64,000 nucleotides of DNA from contig NZ_FTPO01000002.1 in assembly GCF_900155915.1 (NCBI RefSeq), positions 62,001 to 126,000 of the forward strand. The letters are read 5' to 3'. The notes under the pieces are model-generated. The model ran no database searches and was not told where the DNA came from. It was given only the letters and a program-made list of their open reading frames with translations. This document shows, in pieces, positions 9,045-17,254 of the stretch. A program made the position numbers and the translations under genes. This DNA comes from Microbacterium sp. RU33B (GTDB taxonomy: Bacteria > Actinomycetota > Actinomycetes > Actinomycetales > Microbacteriaceae). Every line of letters starts with the position of its first letter. Position 1 is the first letter of the stretch.

Positions 9045-9061
9045 ATCGCCGATCCACCCCT
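9045..9061 (-). promoter_or_regulatory. candidate operator before the SDR gene
   Basis: On the minus strand AGGGGTGGATCGGC is followed at once by GATCCAC, forming the inverted repeat GTGGATC-GGC-GATCCAC. The 14-mer recurs with one change (AGGGGCGGATCGGC) at 9,964-9,977 before the adjacent HTH regulator gene. Shared sites of this kind suggest that the regulator binds both promoters. Confidence 0.5.
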
Positions 9062-9067
9062 CCGGTC

Positions 9068-9907
9068 TCAGGCGAGGGTCTGCGTGCCGATCACGGCCAG
9101 CAGGCGCAGCTTGTTGTGGCTCTCGCTCCCCGGCTCCGCCGTGTAGACGAGCAGGCGATGGGACTGATCGGGGTCGAGGAGCGTCTGGCAGCTCAGCTCC
9201 AGTGCGCCCACCTCGGGATGCACGAAGCGCTTGATCTCGGGCGGGCGGACGCCGACTTCGTGCGTCGCCCACAGGCGGCGGAAGTCGTCGCTGCGGGCGA
9301 GCAGCAGATCCGCCAGGTGCGCTACGCGCGACTCCGGGCCGCGCACGGCGACGAGTTCTCGCAGGCCCGACGCATAGACCCGCGACAGCACCTCCTGCTC
9401 GTCGGCCGGGTACGGAGCCCGCGCCGAGGGGTCGGTGAACCATCGATAGCCGATGCTGCGTTCCGGCCCCTCGCGCTGTGAGGCAGGCCCGGTCAGGGCG
9501 ATCCCCACCGGGGTCTGGCGGAGCGTCTCGCCGACCTCCGTGACGATCTCGGCGGGCGTGTCGGCGAGGCGGTCGAAGATGCGCAGCAGACCGGGGCTGA
9601 TGTGCTCGCTGGAGACGCCGCGGGCTGGTGGGTGGTGCCCGGCGAGGCGGAACAGGTGGTCGCGCTCGGCGAGCGAGAGGTGCAGCCCCTGGGCGATCGC
9701 CGCCGTCATCTGCTCGGACGGGTGCGGGCCCGTCCCGCGTTCGAGCCGCGCGTAGTAGTCCGTCGACATGTGGCAGAGCACGGCGACCTCTTCGCGGCGC
9801 AGTCCGTCGGTGCGCCGGCGCGGACCGCGTGTCAGGCCGACGTCCTCGGGCTGCAGCGATTCGCGTCGCCGACGGAGGAACTCCGCCAGACCCTCCCGGT
9901 CGATCAT
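9068..9907 (-). CDS. HTH regulator, XRE type with MmyB-like ligand domain
   Basis: A 279-residue regulator. The N-terminal helix-turn-helix (about residues 5-80; [28 protein letters not shown]) is followed by a MmyB-like PAS-type ligand domain (about 105-270; [21 protein letters not shown] near the end). Such regulators often control a neighbouring SDR or exporter gene. Here it lies just upstream of an SDR on the same strand and shares a 14-bp motif with it, so autoregulation together with SDR control is likely. Confidence 0.85.
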   Translation of the reverse strand: MIDREGLAEFLRRRRESLQPEDVGLTRGPRRRTDGLRREEVAVLCHMSTDYYARLERGTGPHPSEQMTAAIAQGLHLSLAERDHLFRLAGHHPPARGVSSEHISPGLLRIFDRLADTPAEIVTEVGETLRQTPVGIALTGPASQREGPERSIGYRWFTDPSARAPYPADEQEVLSRVYASGLRELVAVRGPESRVAHLADLLLARSDDFRRLWATHEVGVRPPEIKRFVHPEVGALELSCQTLLDPDQSHRLLVYTAEPGSESHNKLRLLAVIGTQTLA

Positions 9908-9963
9908 GTCGCCCCTCCCGTCGACTCCTTCCTACCGTGGCGGGCGGCGGCGAGCCAGTCACT

Positions 9964-9977
9964 GCCGATCCGCCCCT
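9964..9977 (-). promoter_or_regulatory. candidate operator before the HTH regulator
   Basis: AGGGGCGGATCGGC on the minus strand lies about 57 bp upstream of the regulator start. It differs by one base from the site before the SDR gene. The second half of the inverted repeat is missing here. Confidence 0.45.
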
Positions 9978-10011
9978 GGGCCGCCAGCCGGCCGATGAGA
10001 CCGCGCGGGCG

Positions 10012-10383
10012 TCAGGGCAGGAGGGCGCGGAGCGGGAAGTCCTGTCCTTCGAGGATCAGCTGGGCGGCGACGCCGGTGCGCTGGTTCACCACGACCGGGG
10101 CGAGCAGGTTCACCCCGAGCCCATCCGCCGTGAGCTGCGCCACGACGAGCAGCAGCGCGTCGTCGGGCGAGAGGAGCAGGAGCAGATCGGTCTGCTCGTC
10201 GGAGAGGACGGGGGCGTAGTCGGGCGCCACGTCGCGAGGGTCGACGAGGAACAGCCGCACCGACGCGTCTTCCAGCGCCTGCAGCGAGAAGAGGCCATCG
10301 ACTTCGGAGACCTGGTCGAGCTCGAACGCGGTGTGCGGGGAGAGCCCCGGCGGCGGTGCGACGAACTGGAGGACGGCGCTCAC
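10012..10383 (-). CDS. fliW: FliW, flagellar assembly factor and CsrA antagonist
   Basis: A 123-residue FliW. The [13 protein letters not shown] opening, the [13 protein letters not shown] segment and [18 protein letters not shown] are typical. FliW binds either flagellin or CsrA; when flagellin leaves the cell, free FliW sequesters CsrA and lifts its repression. The chosen GTG (10,383) overlaps the flgL stop by 4 bp, which argues for coupling; longer versions of the frame run into flgL. csrA itself ends the flagellar cluster at 35.4 kb. Confidence 0.93.
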   Translation of the reverse strand: MSAVLQFVAPPPGLSPHTAFELDQVSEVDGLFSLQALEDASVRLFLVDPRDVAPDYAPVLSDEQTDLLLLLSPDDALLLVVAQLTADGLGVNLLAPVVVNQRTGVAAQLILEGQDFPLRALLP

Positions 10384-11261
10384 GCGAGGAAGTCCAGGAG
10401 AGTGGGCTGCAGCACGCGGCCGGTCACGGCGAGTGCGGACTTGTAGACGAGCTCCTGCGCCTGCAGCTGCACGAGCACCTCCACGGCGTCGACGTCTTCG
10501 ACCGCCGCACGGCGCGTCTCGAGTGCGACCGTCGAGTCCAAGGCCGCCTCCTTCGCGCGTTCGATCTGCAGCTGCCGCGCCCCCACGGCGCCCTGGGCAC
10601 CGAGCATAGCCTGCAGGCGGGAGTCGATCTCCCCGAGGCGCGGGCCCACGTTGGTGCCGGCGCGCAGCTCGGCGGCGATCGTGTCGACGAGGGCGAAGAT
10701 CGAGCCCGCGCCGGTGCCGAACACCTCGGCGCCGTCGGCGTCCACGCGCACGCTCTCCGCGTCGGACACGCGGCGGCGGACGTCCGCGCCCGCGGCTCCG
10801 CTGAAGGTGTAGTCCGAGGCGAACGCGGCCGTGTCGGAGGTGCCCGCGAACACCGATCGGCCGAGATAGGTCGTGTTGGCCTGAGCGCGCAGGCTGTCGC
10901 GGAGCCCCTCGAGCTCGACGGCGATCGCCTCGCGGGCGGGGGCGTCCATCACGCCGGAGTTGGCGCCCTGGACCGTCAGATCGCGGACGCGGCCGAGCAG
11001 CGCCGTGGAGGACGAGATCGCGGCATCCACCGTGGTGACCCACGCGAGGCCGTCGTCGATGTTGCGGGAGTACTGCTCCGTGCGCCGCTGCGCGGCGTGG
11101 AGGCCGAGCGTCATCGAGGCGGCGGACGGGTCGTCGGAGGGAGCGGCGAACGCCCGCTGCGACGTGGCCTGGGCCTGGAGGCGGGCGAGATCGCTCAGGC
11201 CGCCCTGCAGGTGGCGCATCGCCGTCTGGGTCATCGTCTGCGACGTCACTCGGGTGATCAT
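10380..11261 (-). CDS. flgL: FlgL, hook-filament junction protein HAP3
   Basis: A 293-residue flagellin-like protein. The N-terminal helix (MITRVTSQTMTQTAMRHLQ) and SQRAFAAPSDDPSAASM match FlgL, as does the C-terminal coiled coil. FlgL joins FlgK to the filament. Start 11,261 matches the family and has a GGAGG-type site upstream; the frame continues into flgK but has no better start. The gene is the third of flgN-flgK-flgL-fliW. Confidence 0.93.
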   Translation of the reverse strand: MITRVTSQTMTQTAMRHLQGGLSDLARLQAQATSQRAFAAPSDDPSAASMTLGLHAAQRRTEQYSRNIDDGLAWVTTVDAAISSSTALLGRVRDLTVQGANSGVMDAPAREAIAVELEGLRDSLRAQANTTYLGRSVFAGTSDTAAFASDYTFSGAAGADVRRRVSDAESVRVDADGAEVFGTGAGSIFALVDTIAAELRAGTNVGPRLGEIDSRLQAMLGAQGAVGARQLQIERAKEAALDSTVALETRRAAVEDVDAVEVLVQLQAQELVYKSALAVTGRVLQPTLLDFLA

Positions 11262-11287
11262 GTCGGTCCTCCGGATCGGGTTCGGTC

Positions 11288-12691
11288 TCAGCGTCCGACG
11301 ACGCCGGTGCGGTTGATCAGCACGTCGAGGGCCTCGTCGACCGCGGTGAGCACGCGCGCCGCCGCCTGGTAGGCGGTCTGGTAGGTGAGCAGGGTCAGCG
11401 TCTCCTCGTCGCCGTCGACGCCGGCGACCGACTGCTGGGCCGTCGCGGCGGCCACCGCGCTGGTCTCTGCGAGGCTCGCGCGGCGCGCGTCTCCCGCGGT
11501 CGCGACGGCCAGCCACGAGACCACGCCCTCCCACACCGCGTCGGGGCCGCCGGCCTGTTCGCCGATGCGGGCGAGCGCATCGGCGTTCGACGAGTCGAGC
11601 GGTCCGCCTCCCGGGCCCGCGAGGGCGAGCCCGTCGCGGGAGGTGGGCACGACGACGAGCCCGAGGGCGGCCGGGACGCCGACCGTCTGCGAGAAGAACG
11701 CGCCGCCCGGCGTGCCGTCATGGGTGAATCCGGCTTGGTGCTGGGCATTGACGGCGGTCGCGAGGTTCGCGGCGAGCGCGTTGTACGACGAGGCGAGTTC
11801 GCCGAGCACGCCGCCCTCGCCTGCGGGGGCCAGCACCGACAGCAGGCCGCCGAGCTCACCGCTGGCGACGACGGCCGCGCCGCCGGTCTCCCACGCGATC
11901 GTGACCGGCTGACCCGCCTCGATCGAGGTGGGCCCCTCGACGACGAGGCGCCGGGCGCTCGTGCCCGCGACGAGGGCGTTGCCGTCGACGCGCAGCGTCA
12001 GGGTGCCGTCCGGTTCGCTGCTCGCAACGGCCCCCGACAGCCGGGCGACGTTCTGCGCGAGCAGATCGCGCCGGTCGATGAGCTCGTTCGCCGGTGCTCC
12101 GGAGCCAATCGACTCGCGGATCGCGCCGTTCAGCTGGGCGATCTCGGTCGCCGCGGTGTGGATCTGCATGACCATCCGGTCGGCCGACGTGCGCGCCGCA
12201 GACCACTGGGCGGCCACGTCGCGGTAGCCGTCGGCGATGCGGGCGACGAGCCCCTCGGCGCTGCTGAGGAGGACGGCGGCGGATGCCGGCGAGTCCGGCG
12301 TGTTCGCGAGGTCCTGCCATCCCGCCCAGAACCGCGAGAGGCGGTCGGCCAGCCCGTCTGTGGTGGGCTCGGCGAGCGCGGACTCCGCCGTCGCCGCGGC
12401 GTTCGCCTTCGTCGACCAGTAGCCCGACGCCGCGAGCGTGTCACGCACGCGGGCGTCGAGCACGCCGTCCCCGAGGCGGGCGATGCCGTCGATCGACACG
12501 CCCTGCCCCGGGACCGGTCCGGTGCTGAACCGGCCGGACAGCGCGACCGCGCTGAGGGCCGACGTCTCCAGCCTCTGGCGCGTATAGCCCTGCGTGGTCT
12601 GGTTGGCGATGTTCTGGCCCACCAGATCCATCCCCCGCCGGGCCGCGTTCAGCGCCGTCGCGGCCGTGCTCAGCCCACTGAAAGTCGACAT
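11288..12691 (-). CDS. flgK: FlgK, hook-filament junction protein HAP1
   Basis: A 467-residue HAP1. It starts MSTFSGLSTAATALNAARRGMDLVGQNIANQTTQGYTRQR, the conserved rod/hook N-terminal helix, and ends with the matching helix (TLLTYQTAYQAAARVLTAVDEALDVLINRTGVVG). It is secreted by the flagellar export apparatus and caps the hook. Its chaperone FlgN is encoded just upstream. Length is typical. Confidence 0.95.
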   Translation of the reverse strand: MSTFSGLSTAATALNAARRGMDLVGQNIANQTTQGYTRQRLETSALSAVALSGRFSTGPVPGQGVSIDGIARLGDGVLDARVRDTLAASGYWSTKANAAATAESALAEPTTDGLADRLSRFWAGWQDLANTPDSPASAAVLLSSAEGLVARIADGYRDVAAQWSAARTSADRMVMQIHTAATEIAQLNGAIRESIGSGAPANELIDRRDLLAQNVARLSGAVASSEPDGTLTLRVDGNALVAGTSARRLVVEGPTSIEAGQPVTIAWETGGAAVVASGELGGLLSVLAPAGEGGVLGELASSYNALAANLATAVNAQHQAGFTHDGTPGGAFFSQTVGVPAALGLVVVPTSRDGLALAGPGGGPLDSSNADALARIGEQAGGPDAVWEGVVSWLAVATAGDARRASLAETSAVAAATAQQSVAGVDGDEETLTLLTYQTAYQAAARVLTAVDEALDVLINRTGVVGR

Positions 12692-12704
12692 CGTGCCCTT
12701 CTCA

Positions 12705-13187
12705 TCACATCTTCCGGTCCACGATGCGGGCGGTGTCGTCGCGCTTGCGCTCACCGTGGGTGGTGTACTCGCCCGTACCGGCGGCGAAGCCCGTCAGCGT
12801 CTCCTCGACGGCGAGCGCCGCGGTGCGCAGGTGGATCTCGTTGGCGTCCTTGAGGCGCGCCACCTCAGCCATCAGGGCGGCGAGGGCGTTCCGGTGCTCC
12901 GTCAGGACGTCGCGCCAGGCATCCGTCGGCGCCACGTCGATCAGCGCCGAGAGCGTCGCGGCCTCCGGCGCCCCCCATTCGCGGGCGACCGAGGCCACCT
13001 CGACGTCGCGCGACAGTCCCGACGCGCGCTGACGGTCCAGCACCTGCTCGACCTCGCGGGTCGCGAAGTGCACCCAGCGCATGCTTCCCGACTCGAGGAG
13101 CAGTCGCTGCTCCTCGAGCTTGAACAGAAGCATCTCCAGAAGCTCGCGCTCGTGCCACAGCCTCATGGACAGCTCGTTGGCTCCCAT
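12705..13187 (-). CDS. flgN: FlgN, export chaperone
   Basis: A 160-residue, almost entirely helical protein. LWHERELLEMLLFKLEEQRLLLESG near the N-terminus and the central VLDRQR and late LKDANEIHLR segments fit the FlgN family, the chaperone of FlgK and FlgL encoded next. Start 13,187 follows GGGGAGGAAAC; upstream in-frame codons (to 13,253) lie within the leader and promoter region. It is the first gene of the leftward operon and has a FliA-type promoter. Confidence 0.88.
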   Translation of the reverse strand: MGANELSMRLWHERELLEMLLFKLEEQRLLLESGSMRWVHFATREVEQVLDRQRASGLSRDVEVASVAREWGAPEAATLSALIDVAPTDAWRDVLTEHRNALAALMAEVARLKDANEIHLRTAALAVEETLTGFAAGTGEYTTHGERKRDDTARIVDRKM

Positions 13188-13259
13188 GTTTCCTCCCCAG
13201 TTTTCGTTTCCTGCCGTATCCCCAGACACGAGCCGCACCCGGGCGCGGCTCACCTACTC

Positions 13260-13286
13260 CTATCGGCGGCGGACGTCTCAGGGTAA
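13260..13286 (-). promoter_or_regulatory. FliA (sigma-28) promoter of flgN-flgK-flgL-fliW
   Basis: On the minus strand TTAC, 15 bp, GCCGATAG. It matches four other sites in this cluster and the sigma-28 consensus TAAA-N15-GCCGATAA. The -10 ends about 73 bp before the flgN start codon. Confidence 0.8.
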
Positions 13287-13296
13287 TGAAAGTTTT

Positions 13297-13312
13297 ATGA
13301 GAGGGTTCTCAT
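13297..13312. promoter_or_regulatory. AT-rich palindrome between flgN and fliA
   Basis: A perfect 6-bp inverted repeat with a 4-base spacer (ATGAGA-GGGT-TCTCAT) sits in the only AT-rich stretch of the flgN-fliA gap, just upstream of a weak -10-like TACAAC. It is a candidate operator for whatever regulates fliA. No regulator for it is visible in the window. Confidence 0.4.
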
Positions 13313-13400
13313 ACAACTAGCATGTGCTCGACGTACACCGCAGCGACGGACCCCCCATCCCCGCAGAGCGGATCCCCCAGGAAAGAGGTGCGCACCGCTG

Positions 13401-14198
13401 ATGGTCGACCGTGCTGAGCGCAATCGCCTCGTGGAGGCGAACCTTCCCCTGGTCGGATACCTGGCCAGTGACCTCCATGCGCGTGCGACGCACGTGCCGA
13501 AGGAGGAGCTCGCCTCCGTCGGCGCGCTCGCGCTGGTGACCGCGGCCGACGCCTTCGATCCGTCGCTCGGTGTGCCGTTCGGGGCCTACGCGCGTCGTCG
13601 CATCCTCGGCGCGTTCGCCGACGAGATGCGTTCGATGGACTGGGCCTCCCGCGGTATCCGCAAGCGCATCAAGGAGGTCACCGCCGTGCGCGAGACGCTC
13701 ACCGCGGCGTTCGGACGCACCGCGACCGCCGACGAGATCGCGACGACGATGGGCCTGCCGCGCGCGGACGTCGTCGAGGCGCTGGCGGATGCCGGACGCA
13801 CGGTGACCACGATTGACGACGAGTCCGTCCTCGACATCGCGGCCGACATCCCGTTCCCGGAGGAGTCCGCCGAGCTGCGGGCCCGCCGCGACGTGCTCAC
13901 CCGCGCCGTCGCCGCGCTCCCCGAGCGCATGCGCGCGATCGTGCAGGCGATCTACATCGAGGAGCGGCCGGTGAAGGATGTCGCGGAAGAGCTCGGCGTC
14001 TCGCACTCGGCCGTCTCGCAGCAGCGATCGGAGGCCATCCGGCTCCTCCGCGACGCGCTCGACCGCTTCTTCTCCGACGGCGACACGCCCGTTGAGGTGA
14101 CGTCGCGGGTGTCTCCCGCGACCCGCGACGCCTACTTCGACCGCATCGAGTCAGGCGGCGACGCCGCGTCCGCACGAGAGCCCGCGGCGAGCGCCTAA
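13401..14198 (+). CDS. fliA: FliA, flagellar sigma-28 factor
   Basis: A 265-residue sigma factor of the FliA/WhiG type. Region 2 (VEANLPLVGYLASDL, then FGAYARRRILGAFADEMRSMDW), region 3 (RKRIKEV...TADEIATTMGL) and the region 4 helix-turn-helix (VKDVAEELGVSHSAVSQQRSEAIRLLRDAL) are all present; region 1.1 is absent as expected. It should direct RNA polymerase to the sites found at 13,260, 14,196, 17,221, 26,331 and 28,307. Its TAA stop forms the start of the -35 box of the fliC promoter. No anti-sigma FlgM is visible in the window. Confidence 0.93.
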   Translation: MVDRAERNRLVEANLPLVGYLASDLHARATHVPKEELASVGALALVTAADAFDPSLGVPFGAYARRRILGAFADEMRSMDWASRGIRKRIKEVTAVRETLTAAFGRTATADEIATTMGLPRADVVEALADAGRTVTTIDDESVLDIAADIPFPEESAELRARRDVLTRAVAALPERMRAIVQAIYIEERPVKDVAEELGVSHSAVSQQRSEAIRLLRDALDRFFSDGDTPVEVTSRVSPATRDAYFDRIESGGDAASAREPAASA

Positions 14199-14222
14199 CG
14201 CACCCCGCATTCCTGCCGATAG
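14196..14222 (+). promoter_or_regulatory. FliA promoter of fliC
   Basis: TAAC, 15 bp, GCCGATAG. The first three bases of the -35 box are the stop codon of fliA. The predicted transcript start is about 50 nt before the flagellin ATG. Confidence 0.85.
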
Positions 14223-14230
14223 CGGATGGT

Positions 14231-14250
14231 GGAGCCCACGGACGGGCTCC
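14231..14250 (+). promoter_or_regulatory. CsrA-type hairpin in the fliC leader (site 1)
   Basis: A perfect 7-bp stem, GGAGCCC/GGGCTCC, holds the 6-base loop ACGGAC. CsrA binds GGA displayed in a hairpin loop, best as ACGGA. This is the high-affinity-site design known from the Bacillus hag leader. Confidence 0.75.
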
Positions 14251-14264
14251 GGAACATCCCACTC

Positions 14265-14272
14265 ACGGAGGA
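14265..14272 (+). promoter_or_regulatory. CsrA-type site over the fliC Shine-Dalgarno (site 2)
   Basis: ACGGAGGA contains both an ACGGA CsrA motif and the GGAGGA ribosome site, 8 bases before the ATG at 14,280. CsrA bridging sites 1 and 2 would block translation. Confidence 0.7.
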
Positions 14273-14279
14273 ACACATC

Positions 14280-15104
14280 ATGGGAATGCAGATCACCACC
14301 AACGTCTCGGCGCTGAACGCCTACCGCAACCTGGCGAGCAACCAGAACGATCTGTCGAAGTCGCTCGAGAAGCTCTCCAGCGGCATGCGCATCAACCGCG
14401 CCGCCGACGACGCCGCCGGTCTCGCGATCTCGGAGGGGCTCAAGTCGCAGATCTCGGGCAACGCGGTCGCCGCCCGCAACGCGCAGGACGGCATCTCGGT
14501 CCTGCAGACGGCGGAAGGCGCGCTGACGGAGGTCCACTCGATCCTCCAGCGCGTCCGCGACCTCGCCGTGCAGGGTGCCAACGACTCGAACAACGCCGAG
14601 TCGCGGGCCGCCATCAAGCTCGAGATCGACGAGCTCGGCGCGGAGCTGACGCGTGTCGCGGAGGCCACGAACTTCAACGGCATCAAGCTGCTCTCCGGCG
14701 GCAACACGCTGACCTTCCAGGTCGGCGCAGGCGACGTCTCGGCCGAGGACCAGATCGCGGTCACCCTGACCGACTTCTCGGGCCTCGGTGCGACGATCGC
14801 CGGTCTCGACGTGACCGACGCCGCGACCGCGCAGGCGGCCATCACGGCGGCCGACACGGCCATCGGCCAGGTGTCGGATGCCCGCGCCAACCTCGGTGCG
14901 TCGCAGAACCGCTTCGAGTCGACGATCAACAGCCTCAACGTCGCCGGCGAGAACCTGGCGGCCGCGAACAGCCGCATCGCCGACACCGACATGGCGGCGG
15001 AGATGGTCAAGTACACCGCCTCGAACATCCTCGCGCAGGCGGGGCAGGCCATGCTCGCGCAGGCCAACCAGTCCGGCCAGGGCGTTCTCCAGCTCCTGCG
15101 CTGA
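14280..15104 (+). CDS. fliC: FliC, flagellin
   Basis: A 274-residue flagellin with conserved D0/D1 ends (MQITTNVSALNAYRNL...SSGMRINRAADDAAGLAIS; C-terminal SNILAQAGQAMLAQANQ) and only a short variable middle, so the filament surface is minimal. The D1 helix LQRVRDLAVQG matches the conserved region recognised by TLR5 in other flagellins. Start 14,280 follows GGAGGA; an upstream in-frame GTG at 14,226 would lie inside the leader hairpin region. Expression is probably set by FliA at the promoter and by CsrA/FliW at the leader. A strong hairpin follows the stop. Confidence 0.96.
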   Translation: MGMQITTNVSALNAYRNLASNQNDLSKSLEKLSSGMRINRAADDAAGLAISEGLKSQISGNAVAARNAQDGISVLQTAEGALTEVHSILQRVRDLAVQGANDSNNAESRAAIKLEIDELGAELTRVAEATNFNGIKLLSGGNTLTFQVGAGDVSAEDQIAVTLTDFSGLGATIAGLDVTDAATAQAAITAADTAIGQVSDARANLGASQNRFESTINSLNVAGENLAAANSRIADTDMAAEMVKYTASNILAQAGQAMLAQANQSGQGVLQLLR

Positions 15105-15111
15105 ACCCTGT

Positions 15112-15148
15112 AGAGGAGCCCCGCACCGCCTGGGTGCGGGGCTCCTCT
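15112..15148 (+). terminator. strong hairpin after fliC
   Basis: A 16-bp perfect stem (AGAGGAGCCCCGCACC and complement) with a 5-base loop begins 8 bp after the flagellin stop. No separate promoter is seen before fliD, so it probably lets a fraction of transcripts through and stabilises the abundant fliC message. Confidence 0.75.
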
Positions 15149-15179
15149 CGCACCACGCCGTCGAAGGGAACCAGAGCCG

Positions 15180-16556
15180 ATGAAGATCGACGGGCTCGCA
15201 TCCGGACTGAAGACCGCGGAGATCATCGACGCGCTCATGGACGTCGCCGAGATCCCCCGGAGCCTTCTGAGCGGCAAGTCCGACGACAAGAAGGCGATCA
15301 TCTCCCAGCTGCAGTCGCTGAACACGAAGCTGCAGGAGCTGTTCACCGCCGCCAAGACCGCAGCCGGCCCGTCGGCGCTGGCGCAGATGACGACCACGAG
15401 CTCCGACCCCTCCGTCGTGGTCACGGCGGGGCCGGGCGCCGGCCCCGTGAACACGCGGATCGTGGTGGACCGCACCGCCACCGCCCACACGATCGTCACC
15501 GCCGCCACCACGGGATTCTCCGACGTGCCCCTCGTGCTCACCGTCGAGAACGCGGCGGGCGAGCTCGTGCGGATCACCCCGGCATCCGGTTCGCCCTCCG
15601 ACGTCGCGAAGGCGATCACCGCCGCCGATGCCGGAGTCACCGCGAGCATCGTCGGCGCGGGAGTCGACGGCGACGGCAACCGGCTGTTCCGCCTGCAGGT
15701 CACCGCGACCGCGTCCGGTGCGGCCGGAGCGTTCCGCCTCCACCTGGGAGACGAGACCGCCGTCACGGCGGGCACCGCGAGCGACCTCGCCGCAGAGCCC
15801 GGTGCGGCCGTGATCGCGGAGGGCCAGGATGCCGTCATCCGCCTGTGGGCGGGCACGGCGGCGGAGCAGACCGTCACCTCTGCCGTCAACATGTTCGACG
15901 ATCTCTTCCCCGGTGTCGACGTCTCCGTCTCGAAGGCATCGGCCGACCCGGTGACCATCACCGCCGGCGCCGACGCCGACGCACGGGCGACGGCGGCCGA
16001 GGACTTCGTGAACCGCATCGCCTCGATCCTGAAGGGCCTGGCCAACGGCTCGAAGGCCACCGTGGCGACCGGCGCGGGAGAGACCACGACACTCGGCGTC
16101 TTCACCGGCGACTCGACCGTGCGCGCGCTCCGCAACGCGCTCGCCGACGCCGTGCAGTATCCCGTCGACGGCGTCTCCCCCTCGAGCATCGGCATCTCGA
16201 TCGACCGCTACGGGGTGCTCGCCTTCGACGAGGAGAAGTTCGCGGCGGCCCTCGCGGGCGACCCGACACGGGTCGAGGAGGTGTTCTCCGGCCTGGCCAC
16301 GCGCGTCTCCGAGGTCGCCGACCGGTACAGCGACAAATACGACGGCCTCCTCACGGCTCGGATCACCGGGCAGGAGACCGAGGTGCGCAGCATCGCCGAC
16401 CAGATGGAGCGCTGGGACATCCGCCTCGAGCAGCGCAGAGCGACGCTGGAGCGCACGTACGCCGCACTGGAGACGATGCTCGCGAAGTTCCAGTCTCAGT
16501 CGTCCTACCTGACGACGCAGCTGGCGAGCCTGCCCACCTACGACACGGGGAAGTGA
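15180..16556 (+). CDS. fliD: FliD, filament cap HAP2
   Basis: A 458-residue HAP2. The N-terminal MKIDGLASGLKTAEIIDALMDV is the FliD signature; the C-terminal helix (VRSIADQMERWDIRLEQRRATLERTYAALETMLAKFQSQ) closes the D0/D1 domain. FliD caps the filament and guides flagellin folding. Its chaperone gene fliS starts 3 bp after the stop. Length is typical. Confidence 0.95.
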   Translation: MKIDGLASGLKTAEIIDALMDVAEIPRSLLSGKSDDKKAIISQLQSLNTKLQELFTAAKTAAGPSALAQMTTTSSDPSVVVTAGPGAGPVNTRIVVDRTATAHTIVTAATTGFSDVPLVLTVENAAGELVRITPASGSPSDVAKAITAADAGVTASIVGAGVDGDGNRLFRLQVTATASGAAGAFRLHLGDETAVTAGTASDLAAEPGAAVIAEGQDAVIRLWAGTAAEQTVTSAVNMFDDLFPGVDVSVSKASADPVTITAGADADARATAAEDFVNRIASILKGLANGSKATVATGAGETTTLGVFTGDSTVRALRNALADAVQYPVDGVSPSSIGISIDRYGVLAFDEEKFAAALAGDPTRVEEVFSGLATRVSEVADRYSDKYDGLLTARITGQETEVRSIADQMERWDIRLEQRRATLERTYAALETMLAKFQSQSSYLTTQLASLPTYDTGK

Positions 16557-16558
16557 GA

Positions 16559-16948
16559 ATGAACGACGTACTCAAGGCACAGCAGCGGTACCGCGACGAG
16601 GCGATCCTCTCAGCCAGTCCCGAGCGCATCGTGACGATGCTGTACGACCGCCTCCTCCTCGACGTCGACCGAGCCGAGCGGGCGCAGCGCGACGGCGACT
16701 GGCCGGCCGCCCACGAGCAGCTGCAGCACGCTCAGGCGATCGTCGCAGAGCTCGCCGGATCGCTCTCGGGCGGATGGGCGGGCACCGCCGACCTGCGGGC
16801 GCTCTACGCGTATCTCACGCGCACCCTCATCGGCGCCAACATCGGCCGCGACCCGGAGCGCACGCACGAGTGCCGCGAGCTGATCGCCCCGATCCGGGAT
16901 GCCTGGCACGCCGCTGCCGCCGCGCTCGCGGAGAAGGTGCCGGCGTGA
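16559..16948 (+). CDS. fliS: FliS, flagellin export chaperone
   Basis: A 129-residue four-helix chaperone. QQRYRDEAILSASPERIVTMLYDRLLLDVDRAERA is the FliS N-terminal signature. It holds flagellin unfolded for export, and in FliW systems it also competes with FliW for flagellin. The start is the ATG 3 bp after the fliD stop; the same frame is open far upstream through fliD, but that part is shadow. Confidence 0.93.
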   Translation: MNDVLKAQQRYRDEAILSASPERIVTMLYDRLLLDVDRAERAQRDGDWPAAHEQLQHAQAIVAELAGSLSGGWAGTADLRALYAYLTRTLIGANIGRDPERTHECRELIAPIRDAWHAAAAALAEKVPA

Positions 16949-17223
16949 CCGCAGCGGCCGGCGACGCCGCGTGGACGGCCCTCCTCGACCGCTTCGAGCA
17001 CGACCTCGACACGGCAGGAGACGCGGCGGGCGACTGGCATCCGCTCGGCACTCCGCTGCCTCCGCACCTCGTCGATCGGGCGCGGGCGCTCGTGGCGCGG
17101 CAGGCGGAGCGGATGTCGCTCCTGCACGCCGAGCTCGTCGACACGCGCGCGCACCTCGCCGCCCTCGATCTCGTGCCTCCGTCGCGCACGATCACGGCGG
17201 CCTACGTCGAACGAGACGCCTAA
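16945..17223 (+). CDS. small protein at the FliT position
   Basis: A 92-residue helical protein whose GTG overlaps the fliS stop by 4 bp. Sequence alone is not diagnostic. In other fliD-fliS operons this place is held by FliT, the FliD chaperone, so a FliT-like role is likely but inferred from position. PLPPHLVDRARALVARQAERMSLLHAELVDTRAHLAAL would form a long amphipathic helix. Its TAA stop is the start of the next FliA promoter. Confidence 0.65.
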   Translation: MTAAAGDAAWTALLDRFEHDLDTAGDAAGDWHPLGTPLPPHLVDRARALVARQAERMSLLHAELVDTRAHLAALDLVPPSRTITAAYVERDA

Positions 17224-17247
17224 CGCCTCGGAGCGCCCAGCCGATAG
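17221..17247 (+). promoter_or_regulatory. FliA promoter of the flgB operon
   Basis: TAAC, 15 bp, GCCGATAG, identical in both boxes to the fliC promoter, and again with the stop codon of the upstream gene forming the -35. Confidence 0.85.
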
Positions 17248-17254
17248 ATGATCT

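Noticed and set aside
14151..15743. Minus-strand frames opposite fliC and fliD
   Set aside because: Shadow of two certain flagellar genes.
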